Assembly: GCF_020169415.1 (NCBI RefSeq)
Contig: NZ_JAIULG010000005.1
Span: 1 to 64,000, forward strand
Reading direction: 5' to 3'
Source: Tsukamurella sp. M9C
GTDB lineage: Bacteria; Actinomycetota; Actinomycetes; Mycobacteriales; Mycobacteriaceae
Length of the DNA stretch: 64,000 nucleotides
Positions 47,270 to 56,538 of the stretch are shown one piece after another (position 1 is the stretch's first letter; the number at the start of each line of letters is the position of its first letter). The notes beneath the pieces are model-generated. The model did not search any database. It saw only the letters and a list, made by a program, of their open reading frames with translations, and had not been told where the DNA came from. Made by a program: the position numbers and the translations under genes.

Positions 47270-49450
47270 TCAGGACGCGGCGACGGGGCTCCCGAGCCCG
47301 GACAGGCACGCCGGCAACGGCGCGCGGTGCAGGACGCCGAGGCGCTGCGTGGCGCGGGTGAGCGCCACGTAGAGCTCCGCCGCGCCGCGCTCGCCGTCGG
47401 CGAGGATCGCCTCGGGGTCCACCACCAGCACCGCGTCGAACTCGAGCCCCTTCGTCTCCGAGGGCGGGACCGCGCCCGGCGTACCGTCGGGCCCGATGAC
47501 GACGGACGTGCCCTCCCGCCCGGCCTCGTCCCGGACGAACTGCTCGATCGCCCCGGCGAGACCGTCGCCGGTCACCCGCCGCGCCCACGGCCGGACCCCG
47601 GAGGCGCGCACCGACTCCGGCGGCACGGTGCCGGGCGCGAACTCCGCCAGCACGTCCGCCGCCACCGCCATGATCTCCGACGGGGTGCGGTAGTTCACCG
47701 TGAGCGCGGTGTACGCCCATCGGCCCGCGACGTACGGATCCAGCATCTCCGCCCACGAACGGGCGCCCGCGGGCGCGCTGCGCTGCGTGAGGTCGCCGAC
47801 CACCGTGAACGAGCGGGACGGGCAGCGGCGCATCAGCACCCGCCAGTCCATCGCCGAGAGCTCCTGCGCCTCGTCGACCACCACATGCCGGTACACCCAG
47901 GTGCGGTCGGCCGCAGCGCGGTCCACGAGATCACGAGTATCGCGCTCCTCGAAGCGTTCGGCCAGGTCGTCGGCGTAGAGCAGGTCGGTGGCGAAGAGGT
48001 GGTCCTCGTCGTCCATCGAATCCGCCCGCGACACCAGCGAATCCAGCACGCCCTCCGCGAACTCCGCCTGCTCGCGCGCGGCCCGCGCCGCGGAGTCGTC
48101 CGGGACCTCGTGCGGGCCGAGCAGCTCCGCGAGCTCGTCCAGCAGCGGCACGTCCGTGACGGTCCAGGCGGCACCGTCGGATCGCAGCAGCGACGGGTCC
48201 GCGCCCGCCGCGGCCAGCCGCTCGGGCGAGCTCAGCAGGTCCGCGAGCAGCGCCTCGGGGGAGAGCACGGGCCACAGCCGGTCGACGGTGCGCCGGAACG
48301 TCCCGTCCGCCGCGAGGTCGGCGAGCATGCCGGCCCGCATCTCCTCCCACGCCCGCGTGTCCTCGCGGCGCAGCCACTGCTTCCCGATCCGGCCCAGCGC
48401 CCGCTCGGTGATCGCCCAGGTCAGCACGTCGAGGAAGACGGTGCGCGCCTGGTTGTGCGGCTGCCCGCTGTCGCGCGCCTCGTCCCGGGCCCAGCCGACC
48501 ACGTCGGCCTCGATCCGCACCGTGGCGTCGCCGAGCCCGATGGAGACGGGCGTCTCCGGCAGGGTGGAGAAGTCCGCGACCGCGGCGGCGAGCACGTCCG
48601 CCATCGCGGCCGCGCCCTTGATCCGCGCGACTGCGGGCGTGTCCTCCGCGCGGGTCGTGACGCCCGGGTAGAGCGTCGCCGGGGTCGCGAACACCACGTC
48701 GGATTCGCCGAGCGAGGGCAGCACCCGCCCGATGTGCCGCAGGAAGGACGTGTTCGGGCCCACCACCAGCACGCCGTGCCGCTCGAACCGCGCCCGCTGC
48801 GTGTACAGCAGGTACGCCACCCGGTGCAGCGCCACCACCGTCTTGCCGGTGCCGGGGCCGCCCTCGATCACGGTGACGCCCGGATTGTCGGAGCGGATGA
48901 TCCGGTCCTGATCGGCCTGGATGGTCGCGACGATGTCGCGCATCCCCTCGCCGCGCGGCGCGTTCACCGCAGCCAGCAGCGCCGCGTCGCCGCGGGCGTC
49001 GGCGCCCGGGCGGCCCAGCATCTCGTCGGTGAACGCGGTCAGCGCGCGGCCCTCGCTGAGGAACTGCCGCCGCCGGTGCACGCCCTCCGGGTGCGCGCCC
49101 GTCGCGGTGTAGAACGGCCGCGACGCCGGGGCCCGCCAGTCCAGCAGCAACTCCTCCTCGCCGTCCTCGTCGTCGAACAGGCCCAGCCGCCCGACGTACC
49201 TCGTCCCGACGGTGCCGCCCGGCTCCCCGTCGAGCCGGCCGAAGGCCAGCCCCTCCTCGGCGACGCTCAGCCGCCGCACCTCCCGCGCGGAGGTCATCAC
49301 GTCGCCCTCCCGGTCCACCGCCCGGCCCTCGTGGTCGCGCAGGGCGTCCGTGTAGCGTCGCCGCGCCCGGTCCCGTTCGGCGTCCAATCGCGCGTACAAC
49401 CCCGCCACGTACTCGCGCTCCGATGTCAGCTCGTTCTCGTATTCAGACAT
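47270..49450 (-). CDS. helR: HelD/HelR-type ATPase, RNA polymerase-recycling and rifamycin-tolerance helicase
   Basis: 726-residue superfamily-1 ATPase. N-terminal coiled coil (YENELTSEREYVAGLYARLDAERDR), Walker A EGGPGTGKTV near residue 196, Walker B-type HVVVDEAQELSAMDW, and C-terminal GDLTQRS and YVALTRATQRLG motifs. HelD proteins bind RNA polymerase and eject nucleic acid; the actinobacterial HelR subset can displace rifampicin. A 19-bp inverted repeat at 49503-49521 matches the rifamycin-associated element that marks such inducible genes. ATG at 49450 chosen for homology; the open frame upstream is not coding. Confidence 0.85.
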   Translation of the reverse strand: MSEYENELTSEREYVAGLYARLDAERDRARRRYTDALRDHEGRAVDREGDVMTSAREVRRLSVAEEGLAFGRLDGEPGGTVGTRYVGRLGLFDDEDGEEELLLDWRAPASRPFYTATGAHPEGVHRRRQFLSEGRALTAFTDEMLGRPGADARGDAALLAAVNAPRGEGMRDIVATIQADQDRIIRSDNPGVTVIEGGPGTGKTVVALHRVAYLLYTQRARFERHGVLVVGPNTSFLRHIGRVLPSLGESDVVFATPATLYPGVTTRAEDTPAVARIKGAAAMADVLAAAVADFSTLPETPVSIGLGDATVRIEADVVGWARDEARDSGQPHNQARTVFLDVLTWAITERALGRIGKQWLRREDTRAWEEMRAGMLADLAADGTFRRTVDRLWPVLSPEALLADLLSSPERLAAAGADPSLLRSDGAAWTVTDVPLLDELAELLGPHEVPDDSAARAAREQAEFAEGVLDSLVSRADSMDDEDHLFATDLLYADDLAERFEERDTRDLVDRAAADRTWVYRHVVVDEAQELSAMDWRVLMRRCPSRSFTVVGDLTQRSAPAGARSWAEMLDPYVAGRWAYTALTVNYRTPSEIMAVAADVLAEFAPGTVPPESVRASGVRPWARRVTGDGLAGAIEQFVRDEAGREGTSVVIGPDGTPGAVPPSETKGLEFDAVLVVDPEAILADGERGAAELYVALTRATQRLGVLHRAPLPACLSGLGSPVAAS

Positions 49451-49502
49451 GCACCCACCTCGACAGAAATCGGATCCGGCCAGCGAGTATGCGCCCTCCA
49501 CG

Positions 49503-49521
49503 GGGCCTTGCGGCAAGGCCC
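49503..49521. promoter_or_regulatory. Rifamycin-associated element (RAE)-like inverted repeat upstream of helR
   Basis: Perfect 19-bp inverted repeat GGGCCTTGCGGCAAGGCCC centred on one G, 53-71 bases before the helR start. It closely fits the RAE known upstream of rifamycin-resistance genes in actinobacteria. Location inside the helR/opu divergent promoter supports function. Confidence 0.7.
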
Positions 49522-49669
49522 GGGGTGCGTTATAAGTTAGAAGGGGAAAGACTTCGGGGTGCCGTGTGTCCGCTCCCGCTTCGCCGCACGCCTTCTCCGT
49601 CCATTCCCGGTTCGGCCCACTCTGGCGCGAATCGCGCGCGAACCCTCCATCGTCTGTAGGTTCGGATCC

Positions 49670-50314
49670 GTGGACCTCCGAAGATTCCTCGACGGTCGTG
49701 GGGGTCAGCTCGGCTTCCTCACCTATCAACACGCCTCGCTGGTGATCCAATGCGTGGTGCTGGGAGCGGTGATCGCGCTGGTCATCGCGGCGCTGGTGTA
49801 CCGCTCGCGCGCGGGGGCCGCGTTCGCCACCGCCGTCGCCTCCGTCGGTATGACGGTGCCGTCCCTCGCCCTGCTCGCGCTGCTGCTCATCGTGTTCGGG
49901 CTGGGCGTCACCCCGTCGGTCACGATGCTGGCCTTCTACGCCACGCTGCCGATCCTCACCAGCGCGATCGTCGGGCTGCAGGCGGTGCCGCCGGCGCTGG
50001 TCGAGGCGGCCCGCGGCCTGGGCATGCCCCGCTGGCGGGTGCTGGCCACCGTCGAACTGCCGAACGCGTGGCCCGTGATCCTCACCGGGATCCGGGTCAG
50101 CACCCAGCTCGTGGTCGGCGTCGCGACGGTCGTCGCCTACGTGCTCGGGCCGGGCCTCGGCTCCCTGATCTTCTCCGGCCTCGCCCGCCTCGGCGGCGCC
50201 GGTGCACTCGAATCCGCGTTGGTGGGCACCGTTCTCGTGGTGGCCGTCGCGCTCGTACTCGACGGTCTGCTGGTGCTCCTGGGCCGCTTCACCGTCTCGA
50301 AGGGACTGCGATGA
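49670..50314 (+). CDS. Osmoprotectant ABC transporter, permease (OpuCB/ProW type)
   Basis: 214-residue permease with five or six membrane helices and the coupling-loop motif EAARGLGMPRWRVLATVELP that contacts the ATPase. First gene of a four-gene operon (permease, ATPase, permease, binding lipoprotein) typical of Opu/Pro importers of glycine betaine, choline or carnitine. The GTG start at 49670 is chosen for homology; the open frame upstream is rich in Arg/Pro and unlike a permease. Stop overlaps the next start (ATGA). Confidence 0.85.
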   Translation: MDLRRFLDGRGGQLGFLTYQHASLVIQCVVLGAVIALVIAALVYRSRAGAAFATAVASVGMTVPSLALLALLLIVFGLGVTPSVTMLAFYATLPILTSAIVGLQAVPPALVEAARGLGMPRWRVLATVELPNAWPVILTGIRVSTQLVVGVATVVAYVLGPGLGSLIFSGLARLGGAGALESALVGTVLVVAVALVLDGLLVLLGRFTVSKGLR

Positions 50315-51483
50315 GTCAAACCACGGGCGTTGCCATCGAGCTGGAGAAGGTGATCAAGCGCTACCGCGGGCAGGAGAAGCCGGCGGTCAAGGAGCTGTCC
50401 ATCGTCATCGAAGCGGGCGAGACCGTCGCCATCGTCGGTCCCTCCGGCTGCGGGAAGACCACCACGCTGAAGATGATCAACCGGCTGATCGAGCCGACCT
50501 CGGGGCGGGTGCTCATCGGCGGGACGGACGTCACCAAGGCGGACGCCGACGGCCTGCGGCAGGGCATCGGCTACGTGGTCCAGGCCGGTGGCCTGTTCCC
50601 GCACTGGACCGTCGAGAAGAACATCGGCGCCGTGCCGGGCCTGCTCGGCTGGGACAAGGCCCGCACCCGCGCCCGGGTCACCGAGCTGCTGGAACTGGTC
50701 GGGCTGGACCCGGACGTCTTCCGCGGCCGGTTCCCCAAGGAGATGTCCGGCGGCCAGCAGCAGCGCGTCGGCGTCGCCCGCGCGCTCGCCGCCGATCCGC
50801 CGGTCCTGCTCATGGACGAGCCCTTCGGCGCCGTCGACCCCATCACCCGCGTGCGGCTGCAGGACCAGCTCCTCGCGATCCAGGAGGAGCTGCACAAGAC
50901 CATCGTGATCGTCACGCACGACGTCGACGAGGCGATCAAGCTGGGCGACCGGGTGCTGATCCTCTCCGAGGGCGGCCAGATCGAGCAGTTCGGCACGCCC
51001 GAGGAGATCCTGACGGCGCCGGCCAACGCCTTCGTGGAGGAGTTCGTCGGCTCGGGCGCCACCCTCAAGCACCTCTCGCTCAGCTCCCTCGGCGAGATCC
51101 CCAGCGCCCCCGTCGTACTCGCCCGCCCCGGCGACCCGTCGGAGGAGGTGGCCGCGCGGGCCAAGGAGGCGAAGCTCAGCTGGGTCGTCGTGGTCGACGA
51201 GGACGACCGGCCGCGCGCCTGGCCCTCCGTCTCCGAGGTGCTGAGCAAGCCCGTCGTCTCGACCTACGTCGACCAGCGGCTGCCCGTCGCCGAGCGCACC
51301 GCGACCCTCGCGGACGCGCTCGACGTGATGCTGGCCGCCAGCCAGGGCGGCGTGCTGGTCACGCAGCGCGGCAAGGTGATCGGCGCGCTCACCATCGAAC
51401 AGGTCGCGCAGCGGATCCGGGAGCGGCAGGCCATCGCCAACCCGGAACAGGCCGCCGACACCTACCGGGCGGCCCCGTCGTGA
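50311..51483 (+). CDS. Osmoprotectant ABC transporter, ATP-binding protein with CBS domains (OpuCA/ProV)
   Basis: 390 residues: Walker A GPSGCGKTT, Q-loop, signature MSGGQQQRVGVARAL, Walker B LLMDEPF and H-loop THDVDEA, all in the first 240 residues, then a C-terminal region of two CBS-like units (LSWVVVVDEDD and GGVLVTQRGKVIGAL) that in OpuA senses ionic strength. Powers the two permeases. Overlaps neighbours on both sides. Confidence 0.93.
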   Translation: MSQTTGVAIELEKVIKRYRGQEKPAVKELSIVIEAGETVAIVGPSGCGKTTTLKMINRLIEPTSGRVLIGGTDVTKADADGLRQGIGYVVQAGGLFPHWTVEKNIGAVPGLLGWDKARTRARVTELLELVGLDPDVFRGRFPKEMSGGQQQRVGVARALAADPPVLLMDEPFGAVDPITRVRLQDQLLAIQEELHKTIVIVTHDVDEAIKLGDRVLILSEGGQIEQFGTPEEILTAPANAFVEEFVGSGATLKHLSLSSLGEIPSAPVVLARPGDPSEEVAARAKEAKLSWVVVVDEDDRPRAWPSVSEVLSKPVVSTYVDQRLPVAERTATLADALDVMLAASQGGVLVTQRGKVIGALTIEQVAQRIRERQAIANPEQAADTYRAAPS

Positions 51484-52277
51484 CCGCCGCGGCGAACGCG
51501 TCCAAGGAGGCGCGCGTCGGGCCCACGCCGCGATTCGCGGGCGGTGTGCCGATCGACCTGATCCTCGAACCGTTGCTCGTCGTGGTCGGCTTCGTCGGCT
51601 ATCTGATCTGGCACGCGAGCCAGGACTTCTCGGAGACCGAGGCGGTGCAGCTGCAGTGGTCCGAGCTCGGCGGTTCGGTGTGGGAACACATCCAGCTGAC
51701 CGTGGTCTCCGCCGTGCTGGTGGTGCTCATCGCGATCCCGCTGGGGATCCTGGCGACGCGCAAGCGGTTCGCGCGCATCGCGCCGGTGATCGTCGCCCTC
51801 GCCAACGTCGGCCAGGCCGCGCCCGTGCTGGGCATGGTCGTGCTGTTCGCCATGTGGTTCGGTACCGGCTTCGGCACCGCCGTCGCCGCGCTCGTCGTCT
51901 ACGCGGTGCTGCCGATCCTGCAGAACACCGTGACCGGCCTGCGGCAGGTGGACGACCGTGTCATCGAAGCGGCAAGAGGCCAGGGTTTCTCGGCCTTCCA
52001 GACGTTGATCCGGGTCGAGCTGCCGCTGTCGGTTCCGGTGGTCCTGCACGGTGTGCGCACGGCGCTGGTCATCCTCGTCGGCACCGCCACCCTCGGCACC
52101 TTCATCGGCGCCGGCGGACTGGGCGTGCTCATCACCACCGGCGTCACCCTGTACTTGCCGGCCCTGCTCTTCTCGGGCGCGCTGCTGGTCGCGCTGCTCG
52201 CGCTCGGCATCGACTGGCTGGCCCGGCTCGCCGAGTACCTGCTGGCGCCGCGCGGCCTGCGCGGGGTGACCGCATGA
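51480..52277 (+). CDS. Osmoprotectant ABC transporter, second permease (OpuCD type)
   Basis: 265 residues. A longer N-terminal part than its partner (about 70 residues, one membrane helix) precedes the core with the coupling motif IEAARGQGFSAFQTLIRVELP. GTG start overlaps the stop of the ATPase gene. Pairs with the first permease to form the membrane pore of the compatible-solute importer. Confidence 0.9.
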   Translation: MTAAANASKEARVGPTPRFAGGVPIDLILEPLLVVVGFVGYLIWHASQDFSETEAVQLQWSELGGSVWEHIQLTVVSAVLVVLIAIPLGILATRKRFARIAPVIVALANVGQAAPVLGMVVLFAMWFGTGFGTAVAALVVYAVLPILQNTVTGLRQVDDRVIEAARGQGFSAFQTLIRVELPLSVPVVLHGVRTALVILVGTATLGTFIGAGGLGVLITTGVTLYLPALLFSGALLVALLALGIDWLARLAEYLLAPRGLRGVTA

Positions 52278-53260
52278 CGGCGCGCGGGACCGGGCGGGTG
52301 CGCGTGCGGCGCGCACTGCTGCCCGTGGTGGCGGCACTGTCGCTCGTGCTCGCAGGCTGCGGGCTCGAGAGTTCGTCGGGCCACTTCGTGCACGCCGAGT
52401 CCGCGGACGGCCAGACCCCGCTGGCGGGCGCGAAGATCTCGGTGACGTCGAAATCCTTCTCCGAGGGCATCCTGCTCGGCAAGATCAGCACGACGATCCT
52501 GCAGGCCGCGGGCGCCGAGATCACCGACCTCACCAACGCGCCGGGCTCGATGTCCTCCCGGCAGGCGATGACGAGCGGCGCCGCCGACGTCTCGTGGGAG
52601 TACACCGGCACCATCTGGGTCAGCTACCTCGGGCAGACCGAGACGATCAGCGACTCCACCGCGCTGTGGACCCGCGTCCGCGACGCGGAGCGGGCCAACG
52701 GGATCGAGGTCCTCACCCCGGCCCCGTTCAACAACACCTACGCCTTCGCGGTGACCCCGGCGCAGAAGGCGCAGCTGAAGCTGAACACGCTGAGCGAGTT
52801 GTTCCGGCTGCCGCCCGCGCAGCGCTCCCTCTGCGTCGACCCCGAGTTCCAGTCGCGCCCCGACGGACTGGGGCGCCTCTTGGACAAGTACGAGGTGCCG
52901 CTCGGCAGCGGCACGCCGGCGAACACGATCACGACGATGGACGCGGGCGTGATCTACTCCGCGATCTCCGGCAACACCTGCCTCGCGGGCGACGTCTACG
53001 CCACCGACGGCCGCATTCGCAAGCTCGGGCTGCAGTTGTTGGAGGATGACCGGAAGTTCTTCCTGCCCTACGACGGCGTGCCGGAGGTCCGGACGGACGC
53101 GCTGGCGAAGTACCCCGCCATCAAGGACGTGCTGGCCAAGGTGAGCCGCCTGCTGACCAACGAGACGATGCAGGAGCTCAACGGGCAGATCGACATCGAG
53201 GGCCGCGATCCCGCCGACGTGGCCGCCACCTGGCTCAAGAAGGTGGGGCTCGTCCGCTGA
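52274..53260 (+). CDS. Osmoprotectant-binding lipoprotein (OpuCC/ProX type)
   Basis: 328 residues. Signal peptide with lipobox LVLAGC, then the two-lobed glycine-betaine-binding fold: SKSFSEGILLGKI near residue 57, VSWEYTGTIW (aromatic pocket), and YDGVPEVRTDAL. Captures the solute outside the membrane and passes it to the two permeases. Overlaps the previous stop (ATGA); last gene of the operon. Confidence 0.92.
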   Translation: MTARGTGRVRVRRALLPVVAALSLVLAGCGLESSSGHFVHAESADGQTPLAGAKISVTSKSFSEGILLGKISTTILQAAGAEITDLTNAPGSMSSRQAMTSGAADVSWEYTGTIWVSYLGQTETISDSTALWTRVRDAERANGIEVLTPAPFNNTYAFAVTPAQKAQLKLNTLSELFRLPPAQRSLCVDPEFQSRPDGLGRLLDKYEVPLGSGTPANTITTMDAGVIYSAISGNTCLAGDVYATDGRIRKLGLQLLEDDRKFFLPYDGVPEVRTDALAKYPAIKDVLAKVSRLLTNETMQELNGQIDIEGRDPADVAATWLKKVGLVR

Positions 53261-53331
53261 GGGCCCGCGGCTTTCGGTCGCGGTGAGCGGAAGGGTTCAC
53301 CCCGCGGGTGCCCCGTCCGACACTGAACCGC

Positions 53332-54210
53332 ATGACCGATATCGCACCGGACCTGCTGGCGCTCACCGCGACCGAGGCCGCGAAGGTGTGTGCCGGCGAG
53401 TACGACCGCGTGATCCCCACCGACTGGCCGGCGGGCGAGCGGTGGTCGACCCGCCTGTGGGGCGACGACGACGTGGACGTCTGGCTCATCAGCTGGGTGC
53501 CCGAGCGCTCGACGGAGCTGCACGACCACGCCGGCTCGCTGGGCGCGCTCACCGTGGTCTCGGGCGCGCTCGCGGAGCGCAGCTGGGACGGGGAGGCCCT
53601 GCGGGAGCGGCGGATCGACGCCGGCGGGCAGGCGTCGTTCGACCGCGGCTGGGTGCACGACGTGACCCGGCACGCCGACGCCCACGACGCGGCGACGGGC
53701 GAGGCGGCCACGCCCACCCTCTCCGTGCACGCCTACTCCCCGCCGCTCACCGCGATGTCGTACTACGAGGTGACGCCGGTCGGCAGGCTGCGCCGCGTGC
53801 GCAGCGAGCTGACCGACGAACCCGAGGGCCCCACAGGCGGGCGCGGGGTCGACGGGCTGTTGGCCGGCGCGCGGGACCGCATCGACCGGGTCGAGGCCGC
53901 CGACCTGCGTGCCGAGCTGGACGCCGGCGCCGTCCTGATCGACACCCGTCCCGCGGCGCAGCGCGCCGTCGAGGGCGAGGTCGACGGAGCCCTGATCATC
54001 GAGCGGAACGTGCTCGAATGGCGGCTCGATCCGACGTCCGACGCCCGGATCCCCGAGGCCACGGGCTGGGACGTGCGGTGGATCGTGCTGTGCTCGGAGG
54101 GCTACGCCAGCTCCCTGGCGGCCGCCGCCCTGCGCGACATCGGGCTGCACCGCGCCACGGACCTCGCGGGTGGGTACAAGGCGCTCACGGCGGTGCCCTC
54201 CGCCGGTTAG
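53332..54210 (+). CDS. Cysteine dioxygenase-like cupin fused to a rhodanese domain
   Basis: 292 residues. Residues 1-160 form a cupin of the cysteine-dioxygenase type, with iron ligands His64 and His66 (ELHDHAGS) and His133 (SVHAYSP). Residues about 185-292 form a rhodanese domain with active-site Cys254 in LCSEGYAS. The first domain would oxidise a thiol to sulfinate, the second transfer sulfane sulfur, a sensible pairing in sulfur metabolism. Start is either the ATG at 53332 or an in-frame GTG at 53308; neither has a strong ribosome site. Ends 3 bp into the convergent kinase gene. Confidence 0.85.
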   Translation: MTDIAPDLLALTATEAAKVCAGEYDRVIPTDWPAGERWSTRLWGDDDVDVWLISWVPERSTELHDHAGSLGALTVVSGALAERSWDGEALRERRIDAGGQASFDRGWVHDVTRHADAHDAATGEAATPTLSVHAYSPPLTAMSYYEVTPVGRLRRVRSELTDEPEGPTGGRGVDGLLAGARDRIDRVEAADLRAELDAGAVLIDTRPAAQRAVEGEVDGALIIERNVLEWRLDPTSDARIPEATGWDVRWIVLCSEGYASSLAAAALRDIGLHRATDLAGGYKALTAVPSAG

Positions 54211-55358
54211 GAGTCCCGCGGAACCGACCACCGCACGACGGTGCCGGGCCGCTCCGCCGTCGCGTCCGCCGGCAGCAGGTCGACGGTGCCGCCCCGCAGC
54301 TCCGCGCGGGTGGCGAGGTTCCGCAGCCCGCTGCGTCGGCCACCGTCGGGGATGCCCGTCCCGTCGTCGGCGACCTCCACGGTGACCGCGTCGCCGCTCG
54401 CGATCACCGTGACCGCGACGCGGGTGCCGCCCGAGTGGCGGATCGCGTTGGAGACGCTCTCCGTCACCACGGCCTCGAGATCACGGGCGAGGCCGTCGTC
54501 GGCCACGGCGCTCTCCACCGGGCCGGAGAAGCCGACGTCGACGGCCGTCCCGCCGCCGTGCGCGACGGCCCGTACCGCGCGCACGAGCCGGCTCCGGAGC
54601 CCGCTCCCGTCGGTCGAGAGCTCGAAGATCGTCGAGCGGATGTCGGCGATCGTGCGGTCGAGCTCACCGATCGCGGCGTCGAGCCGCTCGCGGACGGGCT
54701 CGTCCGCCGCGGCGGAGCGCGCCACCTGCAGCCCGAGGCCGGCGGCGAAGATCCGCTGGATCACGTGGTCGTGCAGGTCGCGCCCGATCCGCTCGCGCTC
54801 CTCGATGACCTGCAGCTCGCCGAGACGCTGCTGCTGGCGCAGCGTCTCCGCGTGCATCTGGGCGTTGTCGATGGCGACCGCCGTGGCAGCGGCGAAGATC
54901 TCGATCGCCTTCGCGTCGCCGGCCGTGAAGGCGACACCGTCGGCCTTCTCCGCCAGGTAGATGCACCCGAACAGGTTCCCGCCGACGATGATCGGCGCGC
55001 CCAGGAAGCTGTGCATCGGGGGGTGATTCGGCGGGAAGCCGACCGAGGACGGGTGCTCGGAGAGCTCCGCGATCCGGACGGGCTGCTGCACCTCGAGGAG
55101 GTACCCCAGCAGGCCGCGGCCGCACGGGGGATCGCCGATCAGCGCCGCCGTCTCCGCGTCCACGCCGACGTAGATGAACTCCTCCAGCGAGCCGTCGTCA
55201 CTGCTCACGCCCACGGCGCCGTACCGGGCGTCCACCAGTGCCATCGCGGAGGTGACGATGCGGCGCACCGTCGCGGGCAGGTCCAGTCCCTGGGCCACGA
55301 CCATCACCGCGCTGAGGATGTCCTGCAGGTCGGCGTCCGGCCCGTGCTCCGCCGTCAC
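54207..55358 (-). CDS. GAF-domain histidine kinase (DevS/NarL-partner type)
   Basis: 383 residues. A single GAF domain (about 20-170) with GFPPNHPPMHSFLGAP, the motif that in DevS/DosT carries the heme-ligating His, then a HisKA_3 dimerisation domain with the phospho-acceptor His in RERIGRDLHDHVIQRI and a C-terminal ATPase (SNAIRHSGGTR, DDGTGIP). DevS itself has two GAF domains; this one has one. Whether heme is bound cannot be read from sequence. Partner regulator lies about 340 bp upstream at 55696. Confidence 0.87.
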   Translation of the reverse strand: MTAEHGPDADLQDILSAVMVVAQGLDLPATVRRIVTSAMALVDARYGAVGVSSDDGSLEEFIYVGVDAETAALIGDPPCGRGLLGYLLEVQQPVRIAELSEHPSSVGFPPNHPPMHSFLGAPIIVGGNLFGCIYLAEKADGVAFTAGDAKAIEIFAAATAVAIDNAQMHAETLRQQQRLGELQVIEERERIGRDLHDHVIQRIFAAGLGLQVARSAAADEPVRERLDAAIGELDRTIADIRSTIFELSTDGSGLRSRLVRAVRAVAHGGGTAVDVGFSGPVESAVADDGLARDLEAVVTESVSNAIRHSGGTRVAVTVIASGDAVTVEVADDGTGIPDGGRRSGLRNLATRAELRGGTVDLLPADATAERPGTVVRWSVPRDS

Positions 55359-55441
55359 CGGACCGCTCCCCCTGGACGGGGGAGCACCGTCGGGACGAAC
55401 GTCCCTGGCGCGGAGCTCATCCGGCCGCCACGCTGGGCGGC

Positions 55442-55690
55442 GTGAACGGAATCGACATCGACCCGCTGGACCGGTCCGACGTGCGCGCCCTCGTCGTGGA
55501 CCTCGCCGAGGCCGCCTACACCGGCCGCCTCGCCCGCTGGAACGAGGTGCGCACGACCGCGGCCCTCGACGACCTGGATTGGGAGTACCTGGTGTGCCGG
55601 CTCCTGGGCCGGCTGCTCGCGGAGCGCGCGGTGCAGCGCGGCACCCCCGCGGTCGACGCGTGGCGCCAGGCCCGCGCGGCGCTGGCCTGA
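55442..55690 (+). CDS. Small hypothetical protein, 82 residues
   Basis: Opposite strand to the kinase and response regulator, in the gap between them. Composition is protein-like: acidic N-terminus (NGIDIDPLDRSD) then an amphipathic helix region (LLGRLLAERAVQRG). GTG start, no strong ribosome site. No family recognised. It ends 5 bp before the convergent response-regulator stop. Could be a small real gene or a fortuitous frame. Confidence 0.45.
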   Translation: MNGIDIDPLDRSDVRALVVDLAEAAYTGRLARWNEVRTTAALDDLDWEYLVCRLLGRLLAERAVQRGTPAVDAWRQARAALA

Positions 55691-55695
55691 GCCGG

Positions 55696-56343
55696 TCATC
55701 GGCGGACCCCGCCCGCGTCGCGCCATTGCGCCGCGCGCAGGGCCGCCTGCACCCGGTTCTCGACGCCGAGCTTCGCCAGGATGCCGGTCACGTGGTTACG
55801 GACGGTCTTCTCCGCCAGGAACATCCGCTCCGCGATCTGCTTGTTGGTGAGCCCTTCGGCGAGCAGCTCGAGCACCGCCTCCTCCTGCCCGGTCAGGCCC
55901 GTCGGTGCCGGCGGCGCCTCCTGGCCCCGGCGGATGCGCTGCAGCACCCGGGCGGTGCTGGCGGAGTCGAGGAGGGAGCCGCCGGCCGCGACGGTGCGGA
56001 TCGCCGATACCAGCTCGGTCCCGCGGATCTGCTTGAGCACGTAGCCCTGTGCGCCCGCGGTGATCGCCTCGAGCAGGGCCTCGTCGTCGGAGTACGAGGT
56101 GAGCACGAGGCAGGGCAGGTCGGGCAGCTGGTCGCGGAGCGTGCGGACGAGGTCGATGCCCGAGCCGTCGGGCAGGCGCACGTCGACCACCGCGACGTCC
56201 GGGCGCACGGCGGGGATGCGGGCGAGGGCCTCGCGGACCGTCGACGCCTCGCCCACCACGGTGTGGCTGCCGTCGGAGGCGAGGAGGTCGGCCAGGCCGC
56301 GCCGGACGATCTCGTGGTCGTCGACCAGGAATACCGAGGACAT
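55696..56343 (-). CDS. NarL/FixJ-family response regulator (DevR-like)
   Basis: 215 residues. Receiver domain with acidic pocket (FLVDDHE), phospho-acceptor Asp in [11 protein letters not shown], conserved Thr/Ser LTSYSD and Lys VLKQI; LuxR-type HTH from about 145 ([36 protein letters not shown]). ATG at 56343 matches the start of homology. Cognate partner of the GAF kinase. DevR controls dormancy genes in mycobacteria; the regulon here is unknown. Confidence 0.9.
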   Translation of the reverse strand: MSSVFLVDDHEIVRRGLADLLASDGSHTVVGEASTVREALARIPAVRPDVAVVDVRLPDGSGIDLVRTLRDQLPDLPCLVLTSYSDDEALLEAITAGAQGYVLKQIRGTELVSAIRTVAAGGSLLDSASTARVLQRIRRGQEAPPAPTGLTGQEEAVLELLAEGLTNKQIAERMFLAEKTVRNHVTGILAKLGVENRVQAALRAAQWRDAGGVRR

Positions 56344-56538
56344 GCCTTCAGCGTAGGCCCGTACGGGGCGTGGGCCCTCCTCGGCGGACCGTCGCCGGGC
56401 GAGGACGGGACATACGTCCCGGCCCGCCCGGTACGCACGTCCCCACCTGCGGTGACGCACCGCCGGGCCGGGATGCGGGACGCCGTCGGGGACCATCGCC
56501 CCTGCCCGTGCCGGCCGCGGCGGGCCAGGCTGGGAATC

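Noticed and set aside
47245-47290. A terminator hairpin between the DUF1345 gene and helR
   Set aside because: The GAGCCC/GGGCTC arms pair only with mismatches and the right arm lies inside the helR coding end, so it may be chance.
49559-49669. A longer N-terminus for the first Opu permease (ATG-type start at 49559)
   Set aside because: The extra 37 residues are Arg/Pro-rich and unlike any permease N-terminus; the GTG at 49670 begins where homology and hydrophobic segments begin.
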